A model generated the notes under the pieces. The model was not told the DNA's origin. It made no database searches and saw only the letters and a list, made by a program, of their open reading frames with translations. From assembly GCA_903824185.1 (NCBI GenBank), contig CAIJVU010000074.1:62001-126000 (forward strand): 64,000 bases of DNA, given 5' to 3'. This stretch comes from an uncultured Hyphomicrobiales bacterium. Its GTDB lineage: Bacteria; Pseudomonadota; Alphaproteobacteria; Rhizobiales; Beijerinckiaceae. The translations under genes and the position numbers were made by a program. Of this stretch, positions 54,552 through 63,428 are shown piece by piece; the first letter of the stretch is position 1; every line of letters begins with the position of its first letter.

Positions 54552-55679
54552 TCAGACCTTTCGCAACGCGTCTTGCCATTCCGCCAAAACAGTTTCGTCT
54601 TTCTCAGAATGACATAATTTTTGATGCGCGTCTTCTATTTCAGTGCGGGTTGCCAGACAGGACAGAGCCCATATCGCGGCCCCGCGAAGCAAAGGCTCCT
54701 GATGCGACAGATAAGGGGTCAAATCAGACAACAAAGCGGGCTCGCCGGAATTGCCCACCGCAATCAAAACATTGCGCATGAAGCGCGCATAGCCGGTTCT
54801 TTTCACCGGCGTTGTGGCAAAGAGCGTGCGAAATGCTGCATCATCCAAGTGCAGCAAATCCTGCAAGGACAGATCCGCGAGACCCGGCTTTGTTTCCCGC
54901 CGTCTTTGCTCGCCCAATAGGGCAAATTTATTCCACGGGCAGACTGCAAGACAATCATCACAACCGAAAATCCGGTTGCCGATGGCTTTGCGAAACTCCT
55001 GCGGAATGGGGCCTTTATGTTCCACCGTCAGATAGGTGATGCACCGCCGCGCATCCAATTGATAAGGCGCGGGGAAAGCCTTTGTGGGACAAATATCGAG
55101 ACACCGCCGGCAGGATCCGCAATGATCGCGCTCCGTCTCATCGACGGGCAGATCCGCCGTCGTCAGAATGAGGCCGAGCAATAACCAATTGCCATGATCG
55201 CGGCTGACCAGAACCGTATGTTTGCCCTGCCAGCCCAAGCCTGCCTGTCGGGCCAAGGGTTTTTCCATCACAGGAGCTGTGTCGGTAAACACTTTGACCG
55301 CATGGCCATGGGCGGCCAACACAGCAGCGCATTGTTTGAGCTTGCCTTTGATCTCGTCATGATAATCGCGCGAGCGGGCATAGGCGGAAATCAAACCGCG
55401 TTCTTTCCATGACAATGCCTCCAAAGGATTGTCATCGGGGGCATAGCTCATGCCCAGAACAATCACCGAGCGCGCCTCTGGCCATAAAGATTTGGGATGC
55501 TTGCGGCGCTCCAGCGTTTCCGCCATCCAATCCATCTCGCCGTGATAGCCCTGCGTCACATAATCGCTGAGCCCTTCGGCGTCACTTTCAGGCAGATCGG
55601 CGGTGGTGATGCGCGCCACAATGAAACCAAGGCTGTCCGCCCGTTGAAGCAGTGCTTTTTTGAGCGTTTCCGGCTTCAA
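54552..55679 (-). CDS. queG: Epoxyqueuosine reductase QueG
   Basis: 375 residues. Cobalamin-dependent iron-sulfur enzyme for the last step of queuosine tRNA modification. Two 4Fe-4S clusters: CGSCRRCLDICPTKAF and CDDCLAVCPWNKFA, each sharing one Cys with the other as in QueG. C-terminal HEAT-like repeats follow. The start overlaps the fzlA stop by 4 bp. A cobalamin requirement fits the B12 uptake locus at 33-38 kb, though they are far apart. Confidence 0.95.
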   Translation of the reverse strand: MKPETLKKALLQRADSLGFIVARITTADLPESDAEGLSDYVTQGYHGEMDWMAETLERRKHPKSLWPEARSVIVLGMSYAPDDNPLEALSWKERGLISAYARSRDYHDEIKGKLKQCAAVLAAHGHAVKVFTDTAPVMEKPLARQAGLGWQGKHTVLVSRDHGNWLLLGLILTTADLPVDETERDHCGSCRRCLDICPTKAFPAPYQLDARRCITYLTVEHKGPIPQEFRKAIGNRIFGCDDCLAVCPWNKFALLGEQRRRETKPGLADLSLQDLLHLDDAAFRTLFATTPVKRTGYARFMRNVLIAVGNSGEPALLSDLTPYLSHQEPLLRGAAIWALSCLATRTEIEDAHQKLCHSEKDETVLAEWQDALRKV

Positions 55680-56368
55680 AAATCCAAATCCGCATAATGA
55701 TCAGCCGGAGGCATGCCGGTGATCCGATCCATCAATAAAGGACGAAAAGACGGGCGCGATTTAATCCGCGCATACCATTGCTTGGCCTGTTCGTTTTCCT
55801 GCCACGGCACATCACCGAGATAATCGGCGCAGGATAATTGCGCGGCCGCCGCCAGATCGGCATAGGACAAACGATCACCGGCCAGCCAATTACGGCTGCG
55901 CATCAAGAAACCGATATAGGCCAGATGATAGCGGATATTGTTGCGGCCCGCGCGCATGGCGGCGACATCGGGTGCCCCGCCGCCCAAATTCTGTGGCATC
56001 AAGCGCTTGAACACGCGTTCTGTCACGAGATAATCGGTCACTTCCGCAAACATCTTGACGTTGAACCAGTCCAGCAAGCGGCGGACCTCGACCCTGCCGC
56101 GCGGATCATCCGGCAAGAGCCGGCGGTCTCCCAAAGCGAGCCCGCGCGTTTCATCAAGATATTCGGCGATCACGCTGGCACCGGGCACCGCGCCGATTTG
56201 TCCTTCGACAAAAACCGGCGTGCGGCCTTGGGGATCAAGCTGCAAGAAGGCCTCGCTGCGCTCCCAGACCTGCTCTTCCACAAGATCGGCATCGAGCCCG
56301 AACTCACCCAAAACAAGGCGAATAAAGCGCGAATGGGGACACAAGGGATGATGATGAAGCGTCGCCAT
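55676..56368 (-). CDS. fzlA: FtsZ-localised protein A, GST-like
   Basis: 230 residues, glutathione-S-transferase fold but probably without GST activity. N-terminal thioredoxin-like domain starts LHHHPLCPHSRFIRLVLGEFGL; the helical domain holds LGGGAPDVAAMRAGRNNIRYHL and WLAGDRLSYADLAAAAQLSCADYLGDVPW. It ends ADHYADLDF, matching the conserved YADLDF tail of FzlA, which in Caulobacter is needed for signalling to FtsW and FtsI. FzlA curves FtsZ filaments and is essential for constriction in Caulobacter. First gene of an operon with queG and the epimerase-like gene. Confidence 0.82.
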   Translation of the reverse strand: MATLHHHPLCPHSRFIRLVLGEFGLDADLVEEQVWERSEAFLQLDPQGRTPVFVEGQIGAVPGASVIAEYLDETRGLALGDRRLLPDDPRGRVEVRRLLDWFNVKMFAEVTDYLVTERVFKRLMPQNLGGGAPDVAAMRAGRNNIRYHLAYIGFLMRSRNWLAGDRLSYADLAAAAQLSCADYLGDVPWQENEQAKQWYARIKSRPSFRPLLMDRITGMPPADHYADLDF

Positions 56369-56491
56369 GATTTCGACGGTTCTCGCTAATCAATGAGAGG
56401 ACAAGGGATAATCGGATCAAAAATGGTCATAACCATTCCCGACTCCATGCAGACAGCCCCTATAAAGTCGGTTTTGGCGCGACGCAACAGA

Positions 56492-57211
56492 TCAAACCCC
56501 CCGCGCCTCGCTTTTCGGTTCGAATGGACAAAGATCCGTTAACGGGCAGCGCCAGCATTCGGGGGAGCGTGCCTTGCACACATAGCGTCCGTGCAAAATC
56601 AACCAGTGATGCGCATGCATGGCGAATTCCTCAGGCACGCGTTTTTCCAGTTTGACCTCGACCTCTTCAACCGTTTTTCCCGGTGCCATCATCAAACGGT
56701 TGGCCAGACGAAAGACATGCGTGTCCACCGCCATGGTCGGCTGGCCAAAAGCCATATTCAGCACAACATTGGCGGTTTTGCGGCCAACACCGGGCAGCGA
56801 TTGTAACAAATCCCGATCAGCGGGCACTTCCCCGCCATAATCGCGCAACAGGATTTCCGACAAAGCGATCACATTCTTGGCTTTGGTTCGAAACAGGCCA
56901 ATGGTTTGAATGGCCTCGCGCAATTTGTCTTCGCCCAAAGCAAGCATGGCCTTGGGGGTTTTGATTTTTTTGAACAAAGGCCGCGTGGCCTTGTTCACGC
57001 CCGCATCGGTGGCTTGGGCCGACAGCACCACCGCAACCAGCAATGTATAGGCGTTGACATGTTCCAATTCGCCCTTGGGTTCGGGCTCAATCGCATGAAG
57101 CCGCGCAAAAACCTCGTGAACTTGGGCGTCCGTCAGTTGTTTGGTGCTTTTTTTTGCAGGCTTGCGCGTTTTGGTGACGGATTTGATTGAGCGATCCGAT
57201 ATTTTTGCCAT
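56492..57211 (-). CDS. nth: Endonuclease III
   Basis: 239 residues from ATG 57211; a start at 57346 would run into the divergent DUF2244 gene. DNA glycosylase/AP lyase for oxidised pyrimidines. Helix-hairpin-helix LPGVGRKTANVVL with catalytic Lys, catalytic Asp in MAVDTHVFRL, and the 4Fe-4S loop CKARSPECWRCPLTDLC (C-X6-C-X2-C-X5-C). The first 30 residues are Lys/Thr-rich and not conserved in E. coli Nth. Divergent from DUF2244 across 39 bp. Confidence 0.95.
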   Translation of the reverse strand: MAKISDRSIKSVTKTRKPAKKSTKQLTDAQVHEVFARLHAIEPEPKGELEHVNAYTLLVAVVLSAQATDAGVNKATRPLFKKIKTPKAMLALGEDKLREAIQTIGLFRTKAKNVIALSEILLRDYGGEVPADRDLLQSLPGVGRKTANVVLNMAFGQPTMAVDTHVFRLANRLMMAPGKTVEEVEVKLEKRVPEEFAMHAHHWLILHGRYVCKARSPECWRCPLTDLCPFEPKSEARGV

Positions 57212-57250
57212 AATCAGAATTGCCTTTGCATCCTTGGGGGTCCGACCATC

Positions 57251-57796
57251 ATGGAAATACAGTCTTTCGCACATGTACCCGATCGCGCAAGTCAGGAGGA
57301 GGTTAATTCCTTGGCTCCCTTGTTTTCGGCGGTTTTGCGGCCCCATCGTTCTTTAACACCCAACCGCATCCGCACCATGATCGGGCTTGTGGCGCTGGCC
57401 GGTTTTTTTGCCGCCATCCCCTTTATTGTCATGGGGTTCTGGCCGGTGGCTGGTTTCTATGGTCTTGATATTGCTTTGCTTTATTGGGCATTCCGCTACA
57501 ATATGCGCGATGCCGAAGCCTTTGAGGAAATCACCCTCTCCGCGCTGAACCTGTCCATTCGCAAAGTCGATCCGCAAGGCCGTGAACGCTTTTGGTCTTT
57601 TACCCCGCTCTGGACACGGCTGGAACGCGATCTGGGCAGTGATCAGGAGATCCGGCATTTGCGTCTGGTGTGCCGCGGCGTCACCCTGACAATTGCCGAA
57701 TGTTTGTCGCAAGAAGATCGTCAGGATTTTGGCGACAGTCTGTCGCTGGCTTTGCGGGATGCGCGCAAAGGGCCGGTTTTTCAAAATTCTTTTTGA
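57251..57796 (+). CDS. DUF2244 membrane protein
   Basis: 181 residues, unknown function. Two closely spaced membrane helices (about 41-85) follow the SLTPNRIRTMIGLVAL motif, then YNMRDAEAFEEITLSALNLSIRKVDPQGRERFWSFTPLWTRLE, typical of DUF2244. I recall that it often sits beside nth and an Ada-type gene in alphaproteobacteria, as here. The small cytoplasmic domain resembles a bound beta-rich module. No signal peptide is seen. Confidence 0.88.
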   Translation: MEIQSFAHVPDRASQEEVNSLAPLFSAVLRPHRSLTPNRIRTMIGLVALAGFFAAIPFIVMGFWPVAGFYGLDIALLYWAFRYNMRDAEAFEEITLSALNLSIRKVDPQGRERFWSFTPLWTRLERDLGSDQEIRHLRLVCRGVTLTIAECLSQEDRQDFGDSLSLALRDARKGPVFQNSF

Positions 57797-57887
57797 AGCC
57801 AAATTTTTTCCATTCATCCGCGTTTTCGGGTGGGAGCCTCACGCTTTCCGCCTTAAAAAGGGGGATTGCTGATGTCAGGATCAACCC

Positions 57888-58787
57888 ATGCCGCAATCCG
57901 CCACGCCGCTTTTGTCTCCGTCCGACCGTCTGAAAATCGCGCAAGACGATTATGATCATGTCCGCAAGGCCCTGACATTTATCGGCACACATTGGCGCGA
58001 TCAGCCTGATTTGGAAGAAATTGCCAGCCATACCGGCCTGTCTTCCGCGCATTTGCGGCATTTATTCCAGCGCTGGGCCGGTTTGTCGCCGAAAGCTTTT
58101 TTGCAGGCCATTACCATTGAACATGCCCGCACTTTATTAAATGACGCCGCCAGCGTCTTGGAAACCTCGCTGGAACTGGGCCTGTCGGGGCCGGGCCGTT
58201 TGCATGATCTCTTTGTCAATCACGAGGCCTTGAGTCCGGGCGAATGGAAAAGCAAGGCGGCAGGCCTCGACCTCCATTACGGGTTTCATCCCTCTCCCTT
58301 CGGTGAAACTATCTTGGTGACCACACCGCGCGGCCTGTCAGGTCTCGGCTTTGTCGATGACGGCGACCGGATGACCGCCTTGGCCGATATGAAACGCCGC
58401 TGGCCGCTGGCCCGTTTCACCCCATCGCAAGAGGCCACGCTGCCCTTCGCCAACCGGATTTTCTGTCAGGATCGCTGGATGGCCGACCAGCCCTTGCGGC
58501 TGGTTTTCATCGGATCGGATTTTGAAGTGGAGGTCTGGGAGGCTTTGCTGAAAATTCCGCTCGGGCAGGCCACGACCTATTCCGATCTGGCGCGCCATAT
58601 CGGCAGGCCCAAAGCAGCCAGGGCGGTCGGGGCGGCGGTGGGCCGCAACCCCATTTCCTTTGTGGTGCCCTGTCATCGGGTTTTGGGAAAATCGGGTGCC
58701 CTGACCGGCTATCACTGGGGCATCACCCGCAAACAGGCCATGCTGGGTTGGGAAGCGGGTTGCGTCACCAGCCCGCAAAACCCGTAG
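57888..58787 (+). CDS. ada: Ada-type bifunctional AraC regulator/O6-methylguanine-DNA methyltransferase
   Basis: 299 residues. N-terminal AraC helix-turn-helix ([33 protein letters not shown]), then a ribonuclease-like fold and the DNA methyltransferase domain with active site [18 protein letters not shown]. Cys in PCHRV accepts the methyl group from O6-methylguanine. The N-terminal zinc Ada domain that senses methylphosphotriesters is missing, so it is the shorter form common in alphaproteobacteria; how it is induced is unclear. It follows DUF2244 by 91 bp. Confidence 0.92.
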   Translation: MPQSATPLLSPSDRLKIAQDDYDHVRKALTFIGTHWRDQPDLEEIASHTGLSSAHLRHLFQRWAGLSPKAFLQAITIEHARTLLNDAASVLETSLELGLSGPGRLHDLFVNHEALSPGEWKSKAAGLDLHYGFHPSPFGETILVTTPRGLSGLGFVDDGDRMTALADMKRRWPLARFTPSQEATLPFANRIFCQDRWMADQPLRLVFIGSDFEVEVWEALLKIPLGQATTYSDLARHIGRPKAARAVGAAVGRNPISFVVPCHRVLGKSGALTGYHWGITRKQAMLGWEAGCVTSPQNP

Positions 58788-58870
58788 GTCAATCGCCGTC
58801 GGATCGATTTAAAAAGACTCGTGATTTTGCATTTTTTTGCAATTTTCTGGCCTTTCGGCCTTTAACGCTC

Positions 58871-58899
58871 CTTGTAGCGGAAACCACGCCTTCATATAT
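58871..58899 (+). promoter_or_regulatory. RpoH (sigma-32) type promoter of dnaK
   Basis: CTTG (58871-58874) and CATATAT (58893-58899) are 18 nt apart, one mismatch from CTTG-N17/18-CYTATNT. It gives a leader of about 145 nt before the dnaK ATG. The same spacing is seen upstream of hsp20. Confidence 0.65.
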
Positions 58900-59050
58900 A
58901 GCGGGAGAACCGGAAGGCCCTTGCGGTCTTTCGACAGGATTTTGGAGATCGGTCCAAACCCGCTTCAAGGCATTGATTTTGACGCGATTGGATCTCTGGC
59001 TGGTGCCGCTTCGGGGCAGGGCGATCTCGCTGAAAAAAGGAATAAAGACG

Positions 59051-61000
59051 ATGGCTAAAGTAATCGGTATCGACCTCGGAACCACCAATTCATGCGTTGC
59101 AGTCATGGAAGGTTCGACCCCCCGCGTGATTGAAAATGCGGAAGGCGCACGCACCACACCCTCTGTTGTGGCTTTCTCAAATTCTGACGAGCGTCTGGTG
59201 GGCCAGCCCGCCAAGCGGCAGGCCGTGACCAACCCCGAAGGCACCTTTTTTGCCATTAAGCGCCTGATCGGCCGCACCTATAGCGACCCGATGACCCAAA
59301 AAGACAAGGGTCTGGTTCCCTATGAAATCATCAATGCCAAAAACGGCGATGCCTGGGTCCGCGCTCAAGACACGGATTATTCGCCTTCGCAGATTTCCGC
59401 TTTCATTTTGCAAAAAATGAAAGAAACCGCCGAATCCTTCCTCGGCCAGACCGTCACCCAAGCGGTGATCACGGTTCCTGCTTATTTCAATGATGCCCAG
59501 CGTCAGGCCACCAAAGATGCCGGCAAGATCGCGGGCCTCGAAGTCCTGCGCATCATCAACGAGCCTACAGCCGCCGCACTGGCTTATGGTCTCGACAAGA
59601 AATCAGGCACCATTGCCGTTTACGATTTGGGCGGCGGCACCTTCGACGTTTCGATTTTGGAAATTGGCGACGGCGTTTTCGAAGTCAAATCAACCAATGG
59701 CGATACGTTCTTGGGTGGTGAAGACTTTGACATGCGTCTGGTCGAATATTTGGCCGACGAGTTCAAAAAAGAGCAGGGCATGGACCTGCGCAATGACAAG
59801 CTTGCCTTGCAGCGCCTGAAAGAGGCCGCTGAAAAAGCCAAGATCGAATTGTCATCGACCAATCAGACCGAAATCAACCTGCCTTATATTACGGCTGATG
59901 CCACCGGCCCGAAGCATTTGACGCTGAAACTGACCCGCGCCAAATTCGAAGCCTTGGTGGACGATCTGGTGCAACGCACCATCGAGCCCTGCAAAAAAGC
60001 CCTCAAAGATGCCGGTCTGTCCGCCGGTGAAATCGACGAGGTGATCTTGGTCGGCGGCATGACCCGCATGCCGAAAGTGCAGGATGTCGTCAAACAATTC
60101 TTTGGCAAAGAGCCCCATAAAGGCGTCAATCCGGATGAAGTGGTCGCCATCGGCGCTGCCGTTCAGGCCGGCGTCTTGCAAGGCGATGTGAAAGACGTCT
60201 TGTTGCTCGACGTCACCCCGCTTTCCCTCGGGATTGAGACGCTGGGTGGGGTGTTTACCCGTCTGATCGACCGCAACACCACCATCCCGACCAAAAAGAG
60301 TCAGGTTTTCTCGACAGCCGAAGACAACCAGACCGCTGTGACCATCCGCGTTTTCCAAGGGGAACGTGAAATGGCCGCCGACAATAAAATGCTCGGTCAG
60401 TTTGATCTGGTCGGCCTGCCGCCCGCCCCGCGCGGGGTGCCGCAGGTGGAAGTGATCTTCGATATCGATGCCAACGGCATTGTCAGCGTCACGGCCAAGG
60501 ACAAGGCCACCGGCAAAGAACAGCAGATCCGGATTCAGGCCTCAGGCGGTCTGTCGGATGGCGATATTGAAAAAATGGTCAAGGACGCGGAAGCGCATGC
60601 AGCCGAAGACAAGCAGCGGCGTGAATTGGTCGAGGCACGCAATCAGGGCGAAAGCCTGATGCACCAGACCGAAAAGTCCCTGTCCGAACATGGTGACAAG
60701 GTCGGCGAAACGGAAAAAGCCAATGTCCGTTCAGCTCTGGATGCCTTGAAAGCCACACTCGACAAGGATGATCCCGAAGCCATCAAAACCAAGACAACGG
60801 AATTGATGCAGGCCTCGATGAAGCTGGGCGAAGCGGCCTATGCTGCGCAGCAATCGGACGGTGACCATCACGAAGATCACCACCATGATGACCATGGGGC
60901 CGGTCACGCAGGCGGACATGGCGCAGGCCATGGCAAAGATGATGTAATTGATGCCGATTTCCGTGAAGTCGGCGACGACGACAAGAAAAAACGGGCTTAA
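59051..61000 (+). CDS. dnaK: Molecular chaperone DnaK (Hsp70)
   Basis: 649 residues from ATG 59051. Nucleotide-binding domain starts [17 protein letters not shown], with the phosphate loops [13 protein letters not shown] and [11 protein letters not shown]; the linker [19 protein letters not shown] leads to the peptide-binding domain and lid. The C-terminal tail is unusual: residues 603-627 hold nine His among Asp and Gly (bases 60857-60931), before the normal VIDADFREV end. Most DnaK tails are acidic without His. An RpoH-type promoter is upstream and dnaJ follows. Confidence 0.97.
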   Translation: MAKVIGIDLGTTNSCVAVMEGSTPRVIENAEGARTTPSVVAFSNSDERLVGQPAKRQAVTNPEGTFFAIKRLIGRTYSDPMTQKDKGLVPYEIINAKNGDAWVRAQDTDYSPSQISAFILQKMKETAESFLGQTVTQAVITVPAYFNDAQRQATKDAGKIAGLEVLRIINEPTAAALAYGLDKKSGTIAVYDLGGGTFDVSILEIGDGVFEVKSTNGDTFLGGEDFDMRLVEYLADEFKKEQGMDLRNDKLALQRLKEAAEKAKIELSSTNQTEINLPYITADATGPKHLTLKLTRAKFEALVDDLVQRTIEPCKKALKDAGLSAGEIDEVILVGGMTRMPKVQDVVKQFFGKEPHKGVNPDEVVAIGAAVQAGVLQGDVKDVLLLDVTPLSLGIETLGGVFTRLIDRNTTIPTKKSQVFSTAEDNQTAVTIRVFQGEREMAADNKMLGQFDLVGLPPAPRGVPQVEVIFDIDANGIVSVTAKDKATGKEQQIRIQASGGLSDGDIEKMVKDAEAHAAEDKQRRELVEARNQGESLMHQTEKSLSEHGDKVGETEKANVRSALDALKATLDKDDPEAIKTKTTELMQASMKLGEAAYAAQQSDGDHHEDHHHDDHGAGHAGGHGAGHGKDDVIDADFREVGDDDKKKRA

Positions 61001-61030
61001 TCAACTGGGTCCGGCTCAATCTTAAGCACA

Positions 61031-61057
61031 AAACCCGATGCCCCGCGCATCGGGTTT
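61031..61057 (+). terminator. Hairpin between dnaK and dnaJ
   Basis: AAACCCGATG and CATCGGGTTT pair perfectly over 10 bp around CCCCGCG. Only three T end the stem, so termination is probably partial; it may instead reduce dnaJ relative to dnaK or protect the dnaK mRNA. Confidence 0.6.
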
Positions 61058-61123
61058 CCTGCATGATCGGAGCCCTGTTTAAAACCGTTTTTTTCAATTT
61101 TTCTGCCCACCGGTCCTTAAGCC

Positions 61124-62251
61124 ATGAGCAAACGCGACTATTACGAGATTTTAGGGGTCGCCCGCACTGCGGATGAAGCCGAATTGAAATCGGCTTTCCG
61201 CAAGCTGGCCATGAAATGGCATCCCGACCGCAATCCCGGCAATGAAGAAGCGGAAGTCCGCTTCAAAGAGCTCAATGAAGCCTATCAAACCCTTTCAGAT
61301 CCGCAAAAACGCGGAGCCTATGACCGCTTCGGTCATGCCGCCTTTGAACAAGGCGGCGGCATGGGCGGATTCTCCAATGATTTCGGCAGCAGCATGTCGG
61401 ATATTTTCGAGGATTTGTTCGGGGAAATGACCGGACGCGGGCGTCGCCAGCAAGCGGGCGGGCGCGAGCGGGGATCGGATTTACGTTATAATCTCGAAAT
61501 TTCACTGGAAGATGCCTATCGCGGCAAAGCCGCCACCATCACCATTCCGGTGGCCATCAGTTGTGAAGCCTGTAGCGGCAGCGGCGCCAAATCCGGCAGC
61601 AAGCCCAAGCCCTGTGCCACCTGCGGCGGCCATGGTCGGGTGCGGGCCTCGCAAGGCTTTTTCTCGGTTGAACGCACCTGCCCGCATTGTCAGGGACGCG
61701 GCGAGACCATCGACAATCCCTGCAGCAATTGCGGCGGGTCGGGTCGCTCGACCCGCGAACGCACTTTGTCGGTGAATGTGCCATCGGGGGTTGAAGACGG
61801 CACCCGTATCCGGCTCGCGGGGGAAGGCGAGGGTGGTTTACGCGGTGGCCCTCCCGGGGATTTGTATATTTTCCTCTCCATCAAAGCCCATAGTGTTTTC
61901 CAAAGAGACGGCGCTGATCTTTATTGCCGCGTGCCGATTTCGATGGTGACGGCGGCTCTGGGCGGGGAAATCCGCATGCCGACTTTGTCCGGCGATGAAA
62001 AAGTGGTGACCATTCCCGAAGGCACGCAAACCGGCAAACAATTCCGGCTGCGCGGTCAGGGCATGCCCATTTTGCGTTCGCGCGATGTGGGTGATCTTTA
62101 TTTGCAGGCGGTTGTGGAAACTCCGCAAAAGCTCACAAGCCGACAAAAAGAATTGCTGCGCGAATTCGCGGGTCACAGCTCATCCGAAACCCAGCCGGAA
62201 AGTGATAATTTCTTTTCCAAAATCAAAGAGTTTTTCTCCAACGCCTCCTGA
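61124..62251 (+). CDS. dnaJ: Co-chaperone DnaJ (Hsp40)
   Basis: 375 residues. J domain with HPD ([10 protein letters not shown]), Gly/Phe-rich linker, zinc domain of four CxxCxGxG repeats ([32 protein letters not shown]), then the substrate-binding C-terminal domains. It delivers substrates to DnaK and stimulates its ATPase. No clear ribosome site precedes ATG 61124, although the N-terminus [12 protein letters not shown] is canonical. Separated from dnaK by 123 bp with a strong hairpin. Confidence 0.97.
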   Translation: MSKRDYYEILGVARTADEAELKSAFRKLAMKWHPDRNPGNEEAEVRFKELNEAYQTLSDPQKRGAYDRFGHAAFEQGGGMGGFSNDFGSSMSDIFEDLFGEMTGRGRRQQAGGRERGSDLRYNLEISLEDAYRGKAATITIPVAISCEACSGSGAKSGSKPKPCATCGGHGRVRASQGFFSVERTCPHCQGRGETIDNPCSNCGGSGRSTRERTLSVNVPSGVEDGTRIRLAGEGEGGLRGGPPGDLYIFLSIKAHSVFQRDGADLYCRVPISMVTAALGGEIRMPTLSGDEKVVTIPEGTQTGKQFRLRGQGMPILRSRDVGDLYLQAVVETPQKLTSRQKELLREFAGHSSSETQPESDNFFSKIKEFFSNAS

Positions 62252-62369
62252 TCAAATCCTGTCTTTTTGTCACATATTCAGGCAGCGATCGGCCGGACGG
62301 GGGAGAAGACTTTTCCCATTCTCTATGCCATAGAGGGGTTCAAGTGTTTGACAGTCGGACTTTGACCCC

Positions 62370-63077
62370 ATGCAAATTGCTGCACGTGACCAATTAATTG
62401 TTGCACTCGATGTTCCCCAAGTGGATCAGGCCCGACAGCTTGTTGAAACCCTTGGCGAAGCCGTGTCCTTCTACAAAGTCGGCATGGAACTGATTTACGG
62501 CAATGGCTTTGGTTTTGTCAGTGAATTGACGCGGGCCGGTAAAAAAGTCTTTCTCGACCTCAAACTGCATGACATCCCCAATACGGTGCAAAAAGCCACC
62601 GAACAGGTCGCGCATTTGGGTGTGACCTTTCTCACCGTTCACGCCTATCCGCAAACCATGCGCGCGGCCAAAGCCGGATGCCTGAATTCCCAGATGCAAA
62701 TTTTGGGAGTTACGGTCATGACCTCTTATGACGATCAGGATCTGCGCGATGCGGGCTATGACAAAAGCGTGCAGGATGTTGTGCGCATCCGCGCGGAAGC
62801 CGCACGCGATATAGGCATTGGTGGCTTGATCCTGTCTGCGGAAGAAGTGGCGGCTATGCGGCTTCATATCGGCAAAGATCTCTTGCTCGTCACCCCCGGC
62901 ATTCGCCCCGCTGACAGTGACAGCCATGATCAAAAACGTTTCATGACGCCGAAAGACGCCATCCTTGCCGGTGCCAATCATCTGGTTGTCGGGCGGCCGG
63001 TCACGCAGGCTAAAAATCCGAAAGCCGCGGCCTTATCCATTATTCAAGAAATTCATACAACCAATCAAAAAATCTGA
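62370..63077 (+). CDS. pyrF: Orotidine 5'-phosphate decarboxylase
   Basis: 235 residues, TIM barrel. It makes UMP from OMP. Catalytic motif KVFLDLKLHDIPNTV (Asp-Lys-x-x-Asp), and the phosphate-binding TPGIRPADSDSHDQKR and HLVVGRPVTQA segments. Length is normal for the bacterial enzyme. It lies 118 bp after dnaJ and 18 bp before the DUF1330 gene, with which it probably forms an operon. Confidence 0.95.
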   Translation: MQIAARDQLIVALDVPQVDQARQLVETLGEAVSFYKVGMELIYGNGFGFVSELTRAGKKVFLDLKLHDIPNTVQKATEQVAHLGVTFLTVHAYPQTMRAAKAGCLNSQMQILGVTVMTSYDDQDLRDAGYDKSVQDVVRIRAEAARDIGIGGLILSAEEVAAMRLHIGKDLLLVTPGIRPADSDSHDQKRFMTPKDAILAGANHLVVGRPVTQAKNPKAAALSIIQEIHTTNQKI

Positions 63078-63095
63078 TCTGAGGGAGAAAGTGTC

Positions 63096-63401
63096 ATGAG
63101 TAAAGGCTATTGGGTTGTTCGCGTTGAAGTGACCAATATGGACGAATACAAAAATTATGTTGCCTTGAACGGAGAGGCTTTCTCCAAATACGGCGCGCAT
63201 TTTCTGGTGCGGGGCGGCGCGTTCGAAGTGGCCGAAGGCGGTGCGAAAAGCCGCAATGTTGTCATTGAATTTCCAAGCTATGAACAGGCCGTGGCTTGTT
63301 ACCATTCCCCCGAATATGCGAAAGCGATTGCGGCGCGCAAAAATGCCGCCTTTGCCGATCTGATTATCATCGAAGGCTATAACGGGCCGCAACCCAGTTA
63401 A
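63096..63401 (+). CDS. DUF1330 family protein
   Basis: 101 residues, GGGAG upstream of the ATG. Small ferredoxin-like fold of the dimeric alpha-beta barrel type: GYWVVRVEVTNMDEYKNYV, a central FLVRGGAFEVAEG, and VIEFPSYEQAVACYHSPEYAKAIAARK. Function is unknown, though some such proteins bind small aromatic or fatty compounds. It lies between pyrF and dapB in one direction. Confidence 0.9.
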   Translation: MSKGYWVVRVEVTNMDEYKNYVALNGEAFSKYGAHFLVRGGAFEVAEGGAKSRNVVIEFPSYEQAVACYHSPEYAKAIAARKNAAFADLIIIEGYNGPQPS

Positions 63402-63428
63402 TTTTTCACTCAAGCAAGGCATGAAGTC

